A DNA stretch of 64,000 nt from Pasteurellaceae bacterium. Its GTDB lineage: Bacteria > Pseudomonadota > Gammaproteobacteria > Enterobacterales > Pasteurellaceae. The stretch lies in NCBI GenBank assembly GCA_030528525.1, contig JAUMYT010000011.1, forward strand, positions 1 through 64,000, given 5' to 3'. The notes beneath the pieces are model-generated. The model had not been told where the DNA came from. It saw only the letters and a list, made by a program, of their open reading frames with translations, and did not search any database. This document shows, piece by piece, positions 9,701 through 18,211 of this stretch. The translations under genes and the position numbers were made by a program. The stretch's first letter is position 1; every line of letters starts with the position of its first letter.

Positions 9701-12700
9701 CTCCGTTAAAACAACATAACCTTGTTGAGTAGCTTGTGGTGCTGATTTCATCACGGCAACAGGATTATTGAGTTGGCTAGGTAACTGTTTTAAGGTTTCT
9801 GCGGTCACATTGTGCTTATCCCCCATTACCTTATTTAGCACATCACGATTGATCAACACTTTAGTGTCTGCAATCCCCAACATCTTTAACACCATTGGCG
9901 TGCTTCCCATTGGAATATACTGTTGAGACGGTTTTCCGCCTTGAGCCACAGTTTCAACTGCTTTAGCGAAGCTAGAGTTAGGATCTTCATTCAGGGAATA
10001 ACGAATATCATCATTGCCTACATCAAACGCCCCTGTGTTGTCAGTGGCGGATTTGATTTGGTTAGGGTTGAAGACAACCCAGTTATTGGCTTTTGATTTA
10101 TAAAACATTGGATCTGCACTATCAATCACATTTAAAAATCTTACACCATCATTGATACCAAGCTCTTTAACCGCCTTAGATAAACTGTCAGTGTTTTTAG
10201 GGTTTTTGTCCCGTTCTATATAACTGGTAATCCCTTTATTGTGATAAAGCATTGTAGAATAGTCATTGGCTTCTTGCGGGGAATAAAACGATCTGATTAT
10301 TTCTCCATCAACGTTATATACGTGCCAGTTTTTATCATAATCAGTCCACTCTCTACCTTTAAAATCAAACTTTTCTGGTTGTCTGATATTTAAAAAAACA
10401 GGGTAAGATACTTGTTCATCGCCTTTGTATCGACCATTTTTATCAAAACTCTTTTCACCTAGTTTGATTTTCTTTCGGCTCCCAGCGTATGAAGCAGCGA
10501 CACCTGATTTTTCAGAAAAAAACGCTCCCTCACTCTCGAAAGAGCTTGTTCTAAACGTTGTAAATCCACCATATGCTGTACCGTGATACACCACCAATGG
10601 TTCACCTGTTTTCGGGTTGATCACCTTACTTGCATTGTCAGGGTCATTCTCCCAATCCCCAAACCACGCTTTAAATTCAGGCGTGCGGACTTGTACCCAT
10701 TGGCGATAGTCAAGCTCAGTTTTACCTTCCGCTCTAGCTTGTTCGTAGGCTGGCTTACCGCCGTATTGTTCAGCAGTAGCATTAAACGAACGAATTTTTG
10801 TTTTTTCGTCCGCACTTTGCTTCACCTCACCCTCAACGCTAAACGATCTGATTTCGCCGTCCATTCCGCTTTGAATGTCTTTAATCAGGTTGATTAAATC
10901 ATTTTGGCTGAATTGTTCCGCTCTTTCTTTGCCAAAAATGCGTGCCACAAACTCACGAATGCGTTCGGCGGTCATTTCAAACCACGCTCTTAGGCTTTTT
11001 TCTCTGCCTAATGGAATGGTGATACCATAACGGGCTTTAAGCTCGTCCATTTTGCCTGTGCTGTAGGCGGCGTTGAGTTCGGCTAGGGCTTCTTCAACGG
11101 CTAACAAGCGGTTATTTGCCGTCTCTTCTCGTTGTTGCTGGATAGCATCGGCAAGCTCTCGAACGGTGGTGTTTTGCTCAATTTTTGTTATCAAATTGCG
11201 GTATTGATGAGCAAATTTTACCTGCACCCCACGGTGTGCCAACTCGTGCCACGCTACCCATTTCAGGCGTTCATCACGGCTTAAAATGCCGTTATCTCGA
11301 ATATTCTCCTCAACGATAAAGATTTTGCCTGTTTTCAGGTTATACCCTGCTTCAATGGTCGGGTCGGTGATGCCTAACTGCTCACGGCTAACCACGTTAA
11401 AATGCTCGGCAAGTTTTCCGCCTACAATCTGTTTGATTTGAGTGTGCGTTTGCTCTAATTTTGCATTTTGTTGTTGCAGAATTTGTAAGAGGCGTTTATC
11501 ATTGAGGTCAGATAAAGGTGAGGCGTTAGAAATCTCCGCATTTGATAAGCGAGAGGTCATTTCTAACAAATTGCCTTTTTCTATTTTGGTCAACTTATGG
11601 TCGTAGTATTTATGACCTGTTGTTGATACGCCAATAGCTGATTTTACCGTGTAATCTTCACCATCAATTTTTAGACCTGCAACATAATACTCATACTCTT
11701 TAATATCAGGATTTTTCGCTCTATCTTCATTTGGTAAGGTATCAATATAAATACCTTCTTCAATAATTTTAGGTACTGCTGTGATACTTTGAATATGAGC
11801 TTCCGAGGACATATCGTGGTGCATCAATTCATTGATACTACCTCGAACTACTTTAATTGAGCGTCCAGTATCTTTATTTACATACTCGCCCTTAATCCGT
11901 TCAAGACCATATTTAAGAATGTTTTTTCGATACTGCTTGAAGTCATCACTATGTGGAATTTCATTCCCTGAAATCTCAATTGGTTTCGCTTGACGGAGTT
12001 TTTCCAAGCGGTCTGGTTTTTGTAGGGCTTTGGAAAAGCGAATATCTGCTTGATTTGAGTCGAAATTGCCGTGATTATCGGTTGCAGATTTGATTTGATT
12101 TGGGTTTAGGGTTAAAAATTCTCCGACAATCTCATCTTCAACCTCAATTGAACCATCATAACCTTGACTCAACATCTCATCTCTTACCTTAACCCCTGCG
12201 TAATTTTGGGAACGATCAACCAGTGGTTTGCCGTTGGGGGTTGGTGTTTTTATATTTAAAAAAACGGATTTTTGGTTTTCTCCTGCATCTTCCCAAGAAT
12301 ATTTATCTGGGCTGAAATAGAAGCCTTGAACATCTGAGTGAGCCCTTGCTTCAGATAAATCAAATGTATTAAATTCAGAATCAGTATTATGGTATGCCAC
12401 CAACGGCTCGCCTGTTTTCGGATTAATCACCTTGCTTGCATTGTCAGGATCATTCTCCCAATCCCCGAACCACGCTTTAAATTCAGGCGTGCGGACTTGT
12501 ACCCATTGGCGATAATCTAATTCAGTTTCCCCATTTCTTACCGCACTTTCGTAAGCCTCTTTCCCACCTAATCGTTGCTCGGTTTCGTAGAATGACGGCG
12601 TTTCTTGAGCAGAACGTGAATATTTCGCTCCCTCTAAAGGGTTGATTTGGGCTTCAGTTTGGGGTAGAGTGGGTTCACCGATAGCTCCCACATCTTGACG

Positions 12701-13075
12701 CGTAAGTGTAGGCTTGATGTGCGTAGTTTTTTCAGTATCGACGCTGCCTGCTGAATTAACATCTGTCGGATATAGTTTAAACGCCGTCAATAACCAGCCA
12801 TTACTCCCAGCATTTCTTACCAATCCAGCTCGATAGCCATTGTAGTCGATTTGAACACTTTCACTTTTTCCATCATTACGAATCCAGTGATTTTGAATTT
12901 GCCCTTTCGCAATCGTTTCAACAATCTCATTGGTCAACATTCTTGTTGCATCTTGATAGCTCATACCGTCTTTACGCATACGAGCTTCAATGATATGAGC
13001 AATGCCTTTTCCTACTGGTTCGCCTTTCTTGTTTAACGGTTTGGTTAACCCATCATCCCCCCCACTCAAAATCAA
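6794..13075 (-). CDS. Large polyvalent phage protein, main part (2,093 residues)
   Basis: Domains visible in order: the C-terminal part of a barnase/colicin-E5-like nuclease domain (residues 1-120, GKGIAHIIEARMRKDGMSYQ); a first ADP-ribosyltransferase-like polyvalent domain (about 165-350, TPEFKAWFGDWENDPDNASK then GEPLVAYHNT); a polyvalent-associated domain (about 360-530); a metallopeptidase segment with HELAH near residue 610; a second ART-like domain (about 765-1025); a MuF-C-like region (about 1030-1220); and a long LPD38-like region (about 1500-2090, SMPNFIVRNFLRDM). Polyvalent proteins are injected with phage DNA and act in the new host. The true start is in the upstream frame; a G7 tract at the junction breaks the gene (see the next entry). 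Confidence 0.75.
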   Translation of the reverse strand: MILSGGDDGLTKPLNKKGEPVGKGIAHIIEARMRKDGMSYQDATRMLTNEIVETIAKGQIQNHWIRNDGKSESVQIDYNGYRAGLVRNAGSNGWLLTAFKLYPTDVNSAGSVDTEKTTHIKPTLTRQDVGAIGEPTLPQTEAQINPLEGAKYSRSAQETPSFYETEQRLGGKEAYESAVRNGETELDYRQWVQVRTPEFKAWFGDWENDPDNASKVINPKTGEPLVAYHNTDSEFNTFDLSEARAHSDVQGFYFSPDKYSWEDAGENQKSVFLNIKTPTPNGKPLVDRSQNYAGVKVRDEMLSQGYDGSIEVEDEIVGEFLTLNPNQIKSATDNHGNFDSNQADIRFSKALQKPDRLEKLRQAKPIEISGNEIPHSDDFKQYRKNILKYGLERIKGEYVNKDTGRSIKVVRGSINELMHHDMSSEAHIQSITAVPKIIEEGIYIDTLPNEDRAKNPDIKEYEYYVAGLKIDGEDYTVKSAIGVSTTGHKYYDHKLTKIEKGNLLEMTSRLSNAEISNASPLSDLNDKRLLQILQQQNAKLEQTHTQIKQIVGGKLAEHFNVVSREQLGITDPTIEAGYNLKTGKIFIVEENIRDNGILSRDERLKWVAWHELAHRGVQVKFAHQYRNLITKIEQNTTVRELADAIQQQREETANNRLLAVEEALAELNAAYSTGKMDELKARYGITIPLGREKSLRAWFEMTAERIREFVARIFGKERAEQFSQNDLINLIKDIQSGMDGEIRSFSVEGEVKQSADEKTKIRSFNATAEQYGGKPAYEQARAEGKTELDYRQWVQVRTPEFKAWFGDWENDPDNASKVINPKTGEPLVVYHGTAYGGFTTFRTSSFESEGAFFSEKSGVAASYAGSRKKIKLGEKSFDKNGRYKGDEQVSYPVFLNIRQPEKFDFKGREWTDYDKNWHVYNVDGEIIRSFYSPQEANDYSTMLYHNKGITSYIERDKNPKNTDSLSKAVKELGINDGVRFLNVIDSADPMFYKSKANNWVVFNPNQIKSATDNTGAFDVGNDDIRYSLNEDPNSSFAKAVETVAQGGKPSQQYIPMGSTPMVLKMLGIADTKVLINRDVLNKVMGDKHNVTAETLKQLPSQLNNPVAVMKSAPQATQQGYVVLTELIEENAITGQQEPVISALHLKTAKDGIEVINIASVYGKNLRGLQNMLNHDLLYWHKEKGSQFIDAFGLQLPSKIASKNVSQSASNIKTETDLSQYQNSQIKFSRTQTNVEKLRKINENTPLEKLGDVASELANRPLSEWKALMLEYGKRANSKIFDALAPIKYAEDKAGITDHTQSAYTAARLAAGSASISEATMLYGLPEYRDGIIQRKQGTGEQDALFGILQSLGNDANDFLAWVAGNRADKLMKEGRENHFSQAEIDELKALNKGKEAKFEQARQKLMAFNTALLDLAENAGVINKDDRAKWEDKDFYIPFYREAEDGDAIAPYRNKGLSGQNSGIKRLKGSDKAVNDLLENIVMNATKLIDASVKNAAMTKAVTNLADTGVITLIDNPTYMDWKKLGSNKHGADKDGGVAMVRIEGKEQLVRINDAMLFNAITSIDQQPLDYPLRKLFAGAKRVLTATVTSMPNFIVRNFLRDMAQAWVVDRNNGFKLGVDSLKGLKDAYKRSGSAIDLMFAGASFGAGYVNGGNPQEAAVHIRKHLRKQGKSAAEIDGFMDGVIYSKDQLSKVLDQYFRVAQAAENANRIAVYDRAIASGKSKAQAALESKDLMDFSMHGSAKALRLLADVLPFFNARLQGMSQLGRAFKENPRELAKRGAMIALASVALSAMNEGEDWYEEQSDEIKDNFWLANLGGQIVKIPKPFELGVVFGTVPERLYRTMSGADSTGRFKERLLSAISNTLALNPIPQAVKPIFEVYNNYDSFRGREIENMSDRRLIKQERYDNNTSLVARELGNVSAMFGLSPKQVDHLVNGYFGTLGMYVLGITDMGIRSNGNYGENPAKNWQEYPVFNAIFGGDVNVPRKYTKQMNDFYRYLNHVSEIAATVKSYQNDGLIEKSRSLFEENHRLLAYRPQLNAVQKEVRQIRAQMEIIQNNRHLDAEQKRERIDRLLSRRNALVSRIVERMREEDF

Positions 13076-14597
13076 TCCAGCCGTCTAAATCATTGCGATA
13101 CATCGCTCTGTGTACGGTGTCTTTCTCCAAAATCGCCCTCGTCATCGCTTCACGACCACGGGCTATACTGGCTTCAACAGATTTCATTGCGGAGCGTGAA
13201 AACTTCACCCCCTCTTCCCCTGCAAATTCTCCCTCTGAACCCACCGCTTGTTCAGCTTGGGCTTGTGCTTGCACTTCTGCCATTGCTGCTTTCGCTCTGG
13301 CTCCTCTTTCTGCTATGGTGTGCATTGCGTTAAAGCGGCTTTGGGAAATCAGCTCGTCAATGTCATTGGCAGCGTTGTTGACGGTTTCTACATACTGGCG
13401 TAAATGTTGGTCTATCACCTCATCGCCTGTTTGAATCGCTTCGATATAACGTTTACGCTCACGGTTCATCGTGCGGTTGTGGCTGTGGGTGTCCATTGCT
13501 CCCATTCCTGCCCCCATTACGCTACCCAACACCATTCCGTCCACGACGTTGCGACCCATTCCCTCCGTTAAAGTGCGGTCGGTGTCGTAGAAATTTCGGG
13601 CGGTGTCGTTAACAGCGTAGGTTTCCGCCGCCCCTTGCATTCCTTCGGTGATAGCTTCAATCGCTCCGCCTTTGAACAAGCTACCTTTGAGTGTTTGAGC
13701 AGGTTTTAATGCTCCCCAAAAACCGCCACCTAAGCCGCTGATGGCATTGGTGGTGAGGTCGGTGGCAAGAGCAACGGGGTCAAGGGCGACATCTTTGCCT
13801 GCCCGTTGTTTAAATCGGGCTTTGGCTTGGTCAAATAAAGTGCGGTCATCTAAGCCTTGTCCTTCTTCGCTTTCTTTTAAATCCCAGTAATCTTGACGGA
13901 AGCCGTCCAGTTGGGCGAGTTGCTCATCGCTAAGCTGGTCGATTTCCTCAAACACTTGGTTGGCTCGACTTCCCGCCTGCATCGCCGACATTACTGCCGT
14001 TGTACCAAGGGCTTGATAGTATTTTTTCGGAATGCCATAGCGTTCGGCTTGCTTGGTTACCGCTTGTCCGATTTTTTCGGCGGTTTCACGTCCAAGAGCT
14101 TTACGCCCAGCGGCTTTTGCCACGCCTTTCACTGCGGTCGTGCCAATTTTCCCGACTCCAAGAGTGGCAACAGTGTCTAAATTTTGCCCTAAAAACGCCC
14201 CTAAATTCCCTGCCCACCAATAAGCATTCAGAACACCTTTGCCTTCACCTGCCTCTTCATCAACGCCATCAAACGCACTTTGCCCTAAGGCTTGTTGCAT
14301 TTTAGATGACATCGTTTGACGATTTTCTTCAGCGTGATTTGCTGCCCAATCAGACACCTTGTTTAACCAATCACTGTTAAACACCACACCCAATCCACGG
14401 CTTAAATCGCTCACCCCTTGCCACGCTCCCATCTGAACGCTGTCGGTGAAATCGGCGATAAAGCCTTGTTCTTCGGGCTGACGATACTGATTTAAAAACA
14501 CATCATTATGGTCAAATTCCCCTTCCTGCGAACGGCGACCACCAAACACGGTTTTCTGCAAACGTTCATAGTCTTTTGCACTGAGATTAAATGACAT
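13053..14597 (-). CDS. N-terminal part of the polyvalent protein, separated by a G7 frameshift
   Basis: This 514-residue frame starts MSFNLSAKDYERLQKTVFGG and contains Gly/Ala-rich helical stretches that look membrane-active (GLGGGFWGALKPA, VVDGMVLGSVMGAGMGAM), fitting an ejected virion protein. Its end reads HRAMYRNDLDGWIDFEWGG then stop, which is the first half of a barnase/colicin-E5-like domain whose second half opens the next frame (GDDGLTKPL...GKGIAHII). With six instead of seven G residues at 13057-13063 the two frames join into about 2,600 residues. I therefore read these two entries as one gene, either mutated, misread or phase-variable. Confidence 0.7.
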   Translation of the reverse strand: MSFNLSAKDYERLQKTVFGGRRSQEGEFDHNDVFLNQYRQPEEQGFIADFTDSVQMGAWQGVSDLSRGLGVVFNSDWLNKVSDWAANHAEENRQTMSSKMQQALGQSAFDGVDEEAGEGKGVLNAYWWAGNLGAFLGQNLDTVATLGVGKIGTTAVKGVAKAAGRKALGRETAEKIGQAVTKQAERYGIPKKYYQALGTTAVMSAMQAGSRANQVFEEIDQLSDEQLAQLDGFRQDYWDLKESEEGQGLDDRTLFDQAKARFKQRAGKDVALDPVALATDLTTNAISGLGGGFWGALKPAQTLKGSLFKGGAIEAITEGMQGAAETYAVNDTARNFYDTDRTLTEGMGRNVVDGMVLGSVMGAGMGAMDTHSHNRTMNRERKRYIEAIQTGDEVIDQHLRQYVETVNNAANDIDELISQSRFNAMHTIAERGARAKAAMAEVQAQAQAEQAVGSEGEFAGEEGVKFSRSAMKSVEASIARGREAMTRAILEKDTVHRAMYRNDLDGWIDFEWGG

Positions 14598-14611
14598 AAG
14601 GTTTCCTTTTG

Positions 14612-14640
14612 ACGAAAAAAACCGCTAGCAAGCGGTGGAT
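14612..14640 (-). terminator. Terminator ahead of the polyvalent gene
   Basis: ACCGCT (14621-14626) and AGCGGT (14631-14636) form a six-base-pair stem; on the minus strand it is followed by seven T residues. It contains an uptake-signal-like CAAGCGGT. It would stop leftward readthrough from the portal side. Confidence 0.6.
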
Positions 14641-14662
14641 TAGAGGAAAAATTTGCAAACCA

Positions 14663-14707
14663 TAACGCAATGCGTTACTATAATTTCACTATTAACGTGG
14701 AGCGTTA
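14663..14707 (+). promoter_or_regulatory. higBA promoter with two HigA-type operators
   Basis: Two 15-base palindromes with the same form, TAACG-N5-CGTTA, lie at 14663-14677 and 14693-14707, on either side of a TATAAT at 14679-14684. The downstream copy ends just before the higB start. This layout would let the antitoxin block polymerase binding and represses its own operon, which is usual for HigBA systems. The pairing of operators is read directly; the assignment to HigA is inferred. Confidence 0.65.
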
Positions 14708-14710
14708 TGA

Positions 14711-14989
14711 ATGATTACGCATTTTAATTGTAAAGACACACAAGCCTTTTTTGCAGGCAGCCGTATTCAGCGGTTTATTCCATTTGAGAAAGTGGCAATG
14801 CGAAAACTGCAACAACTGAATGCGGCAACGGATTTCGCCTTTTTACGCATTCCGCCTGGCAATCGCCTTGAAGCCTTAAAAGGCGACCGTGAAGGGCAAT
14901 ACAGTATTCGTATTAACGACCAGTGGCGTATTTGCTTTAAGTGGCAAAACGGACACGCCACCGATGTTGAAATTGTGGACTATCACTAG
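14711..14989 (+). CDS. higB: HigB-type toxin (RelE-like mRNA interferase)
   Basis: The 92-residue protein has the HigB/RelE pattern: MITHFNCKDTQAFFAG at the start, a central LRIPPGNRLEALKGDREGQY, and the IRINDQWRICFKW strand with the conserved RINDQWR motif, ending VEIVDYH. HigB toxins cut mRNA on the ribosome. It is five bases upstream of the antitoxin gene and behind two identical palindromes. The pair sits on the opposite strand to the phage late genes, between portal and polyvalent genes, so it is an inserted stabilisation or defence module. Confidence 0.88.
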   Translation: MITHFNCKDTQAFFAGSRIQRFIPFEKVAMRKLQQLNAATDFAFLRIPPGNRLEALKGDREGQYSIRINDQWRICFKWQNGHATDVEIVDYH

Positions 14990-14994
14990 GAGTT

Positions 14995-15297
14995 ATGATG
15001 AAACAACGTGAAATTCCGTTAAGCCACCCTGGCGAAATTTTGTTAGAAGAGTGGCTTAATCCCCTTGAAATCAGTCAGTATGCGTTGGCGAAAGCCATTG
15101 GCGTTCCGCCTCGCCGCATCAATGAGATTGTCAAAGGCAAACGGGCGATTACGCCTGATACGGCATTGCGTTTAGCGGCGTTTTTCGGCACGGACGCACA
15201 AAGTTGGCTGAATTTGCAGAGCCATTACGACACCGAAATGGCTCGCTCACAAATTGCGGTGGATTTAAGCCAGATTATGCCGTTTCAGTTTGCCTAA
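14995..15297 (+). CDS. higA: HigA-type antitoxin
   Basis: The 100-residue protein starts MKQREIPLSHPGEILLEEWL, the HigA hallmark, and carries a XRE helix-turn-helix (about residues 27-60, SQYALAKAIGVPPRRINEIV), then TPDTALRLAAFFGTDAQSWL. It neutralises HigB and should bind the TAACG-N5-CGTTA palindromes upstream. It ends one base before the end of the convergent portal gene, so the two genes abut tail to tail. Two in-frame ATGs at 14995 and 14998 are both possible starts. Confidence 0.88.
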   Translation: MMKQREIPLSHPGEILLEEWLNPLEISQYALAKAIGVPPRRINEIVKGKRAITPDTALRLAAFFGTDAQSWLNLQSHYDTEMARSQIAVDLSQIMPFQFA

Positions 15298-16700
15298 TCA
15301 CTCCACCCCATAATTCCCTGTCGGGTTTGGCAGGGGTTGTTGTTTAAGGGCGATTTCGGCTTTGAATTTCTGTAAATCCAACGCTTGTTGCCCTGTAGCT
15401 TTTTGCATATCTAAGCCCAATTTGGCTTGGTTCATCGTTTGCTCCGATTGGAGGCGGCGTTCGTTATATTGCTGTTGGGCTTCGATTTCCATCAGCTTAA
15501 GCTCTAGCTCTTTTTCTTTAATCGCCACTTTCATCTGCTCAATCTGTAGCTCTGATTGCATTTTCAGTTGAGCAAGTTGCATTTCGTGCTGTTGTTTTTG
15601 TTGAGCCAGTTGCATTTCCATTTGAGCTTTGATAATGGCTGGGTCTTGCGGTTGCTCTGCCGCCGCTTGTTCCATCTGTTGCAGTTTTTGCTCATATTCT
15701 TCACGAGAAATCAGCATCGTCTGTGTCCCCATACTCATTGATTGCATTAAGGTCTTAGCACCATCATACCAATCAAAGGCGTGCATCAACTGAGGGTGCT
15801 CACCAAACTTTTGAAAGATGTCGATAATCTGTGCCGATTGGGTTTCTTTCACCAGTAACGCTGAAGTGCCTCGTGCCACCACTTGCATATCGCCCTTAAT
15901 ATCAGGGTCGTCACTCATCATCATATTGTACTCGTAGAAGCGACGGATCAGCGGTTTGGTCACTTGGTCGTCCCACTCTTTGACTTGTCGTCTGCGTACC
16001 GCATTGGCGGCGTTCATCAGCATTGACATTCCGCCTAAGGTTGGCGTGACTTGCCCTTGTTCCCCTTGGGCAATCATCGGCAAGCCACTTTCTTCGTCCA
16101 TAAAGGATTTAGAAAGCTGAATGATGTTGGCAAATTCCGCTTGTCGGCTGTCAAAGGCAAACACGCCAAAAGCACGCTGGGCTTCAAAGTTGGCGTTCGC
16201 CGTGGCTCGGTCAGTGGTTCGCCAAATTTTGTTTGGGGTGATTTCCCAACTCCCATCTGCAGGACTGAGTACGGAATTGTTCACCACAATTTGTGAGCCG
16301 ATTGTCATTACGCTGTTGTCTATCATTCCACGCCAAGCGGTGTTTAAAATCTCTTGTGCATCACGGCACAAATAGGGAATGCCAAAGCCAAACAAGCAAG
16401 CAAGCAAGCAACATCAGGCTCGCAGTTGTATACGGAATAGGGAAATTCATCGCTGAGCGGATTAAGATTCACACTCAAAATCTTGCCATTGCCAGTTAGC
16501 ACGATGACGCCATCAATTTCCACCGCACGTTCCTGATCGCTTTCGCTAATCGCTAGACTTGCCCCCTCGCCTAACTTGCCATTGGCTTGTTCGACCACTG
16601 CTTGCGGAATGCCACCGTGGTACGTCCAAATTTCATAGCGTTTGTCATTGGTTGCTTTTGTGATTTCTTCTGCAATCATCACTACCCCCACATCAACCAA
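15298..16700 (-). pseudogene. Phage portal protein, truncated and frameshifted
   Basis: The C-terminal frame (16407 to 15298) shows portal features: RDAQEILNTAWRGMIDNSVM, TPTLGGMSMLMNAANAVRRR, and a long Gln/Glu/Lys coiled coil at the C-terminus. The upstream frame (16700 to 16344) reads through LNPLSDEFPYSVYNCEPDVA into a CAAG repeat and shifts out of frame. Removing two repeat units or adding one restores a continuous protein. The N-terminal 250 or so residues expected of a portal are missing; the DNA beyond 16,700 holds unrelated rightward genes, so a deletion removed them with the terminase. The ring protein cannot be made. Confidence 0.72.
16393..16411. repeat. (CAAG)4.75 tetranucleotide tract inside the portal gene
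   Basis: Nineteen bases of perfect CAAG repetition lie exactly at the point where the portal reading frame is lost. Tetranucleotide tracts in Pasteurellaceae are known slippage sites. The parent gene probably had 2.75 units, because that count restores the frame with the most conservative protein sequence. Confidence 0.85.
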
Positions 16701-16814
16701 ATAAAAAAGCCACCGACAATCAAAACCGTGTAATAATCATCACGATAGCGAATATAATGCTTCAACAATTCGTATTTCCGTCTATCCGACTTCACCGAGC
16801 GTAGGGCTTTTTTT

Positions 16815-17222
16815 ATGGAAGAATATCGCAAAGATGAACTCATTTTTTTCATACTGACCTCAATTCAATGTACGCTCCCCTTTGGAGCAGGCTGGTTAAT
16901 TCGAAACTATTTTGAAGACCCAACTTATCAACGACTAACCGCAGGAACTTGCGTACTGATTTTGTGTTGGATTTATCTCACCGCCCACCAACGACTTAAC
17001 AAACCGATTGACAACCAATATTACTGGTATCTACTCCTCTCTGTGATTGCCTCTCTCTCGCTTGGTGGATTTAGCCAAGATGAACTACGAGATTTTGGCT
17101 TTAACTTTTCCCTCGACCCCAAACAAGCCGCCTTTGAATACCTTCAGCTCAAAACAATGTTTAACTTTGTTGCTGTTTGCTGCTTGCCAGCAATACTCAA
17201 ACGCTACTTTAATCAGAAGTAA
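16815..17222 (+). CDS. Integral membrane protein of unknown function
   Basis: This 135-residue protein has four hydrophobic stretches (about residues 9-28, 42-57, 68-85, 112-128) and charged ends (MEEYRKDEL and LKRYFNQK). It is the first rightward gene after the portal breakpoint. I do not recognise the family. Its position next to a HicAB module suggests accessory cargo rather than a core phage function. Confidence 0.5.
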   Translation: MEEYRKDELIFFILTSIQCTLPFGAGWLIRNYFEDPTYQRLTAGTCVLILCWIYLTAHQRLNKPIDNQYYWYLLLSVIASLSLGGFSQDELRDFGFNFSLDPKQAAFEYLQLKTMFNFVAVCCLPAILKRYFNQK

Positions 17223-17338
17223 TTTGTGCATTTTTTCTCCAATCAAACAAGAAATAACCACAAATAACCACTTTCTACTTGACTTTATACCCACCAATCT
17301 CTACAACATAACCATTGATTAACAACAACGGAGTCATT

Positions 17339-17521
17339 ATGGATAGCAGTACAATGATTAAGTTGCTCAAAGCTCACGGTTGGGAATTGGATAGCGTAAC
17401 AGGTAGCCACCACCACTTTGAGATAAAAGGGCAACCAGAACGGGGAAAGGTTACCGTTCCCCACCCAAGGAAAGATTTAGGTTTCCTTGAGAAAAAAATC
17501 AGAAAACAAGCGGGGCTATAA
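17339..17521 (+). CDS. hicA: HicA toxin
   Basis: Starting at the ATG at 17339, the protein has 60 residues: MIKLLKAHGWELDSVTGSHH, with the catalytic-type GSHHHF motif, then GKVTVPHPRKDLG. This is the double-stranded RNA-binding-like fold of HicA mRNA interferases, where the His is essential. The hicB gene follows after 38 bases. The longer frame from 17315 adds only spacer codons. Confidence 0.9.
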   Translation: MDSSTMIKLLKAHGWELDSVTGSHHHFEIKGQPERGKVTVPHPRKDLGFLEKKIRKQAGL

Positions 17522-17559
17522 GCCCCCTTGGCTATCCATATTCAACACAGGAGCAAACA

Positions 17560-17967
17560 ATGTTATATCCACTCGCAATCGAAAAAGTCTCAGACGGCTA
17601 TGTTGTCGCCGTGCCTGATGTCCCTGGCTGTTATTCCGCAGGCGATACGCTAGAAGAAGCCTTACTCAATAGCCGCCAAGCCATCGAATCACACCTTGAA
17701 CTTTTAGTCCAAGACGGTGAAGAAATTCCGCAAGGCACAAGCATTGAAAATCATCGACACGATCCTGATTACGAAGGTCACGATATTTTCTTTTCCGTGA
17801 TTGATGTTGATATTTCACATTTATTAGGCAAAGCCGAGAAAATCAACATCACCTTGCCAAGCCGTTTAATTCGCCGTATAGATGCCTTTGTCGCAGAACA
17901 CCCCGAATATAAAAGCCGTAGCGGATTTCTTGCCAAAGTCGCAACGGATCGGATTTTTGCGGTATAA
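17560..17967 (+). CDS. hicB: HicB antitoxin
   Basis: The 135-residue protein begins MLYPLAIEKVSDGYVVAVPD and contains VPGCYSAGDTLEEAL, the degenerate RNase H-like fold of HicB. The C-terminus (NITLPSRLIRRIDAFVAEHP) is a ribbon-helix-helix DNA-binding domain used for autoregulation. It is complete and sits directly after hicA with its own ribosome-binding site (AGGAG). Confidence 0.9.
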   Translation: MLYPLAIEKVSDGYVVAVPDVPGCYSAGDTLEEALLNSRQAIESHLELLVQDGEEIPQGTSIENHRHDPDYEGHDIFFSVIDVDISHLLGKAEKINITLPSRLIRRIDAFVAEHPEYKSRSGFLAKVATDRIFAV

Positions 17968-17982
17968 CTTGAGGGAACAACA

Positions 17983-18207
17983 ATGTCCAAACTCAACCTA
18001 TTCAAACCGCCCATCGAAAAGGACACCCTAGACGACTGGGCGAAAATCGCCACCGACGTGGCAAAAGTTGCAATTCTAGCCATACCTGTTATTCTGTATG
18101 GCAACGATCCTATTGCGTTAAAGCTAATCAACACCGCCTTGCTTAGTATCACCGTCTATTCAGGCTTAACCGCAGGGCGATTTTTCCGTAAACTCAAACA
18201 GGAGTAA
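17983..18207 (+). CDS. Small membrane protein
   Basis: This 74-residue protein (MSKLNLFKPPIEKDTLDDWA) has a hydrophobic helix at about residues 28-43 and a second at 48-63, then a basic end. It follows hicB by 15 bases and could share its transcript. Size and topology would suit a holin-like or small inner-membrane protein, but nothing specific is recognised. Confidence 0.5.
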   Translation: MSKLNLFKPPIEKDTLDDWAKIATDVAKVAILAIPVILYGNDPIALKLINTALLSITVYSGLTAGRFFRKLKQE

Positions 18208-18211
18208 CCAA

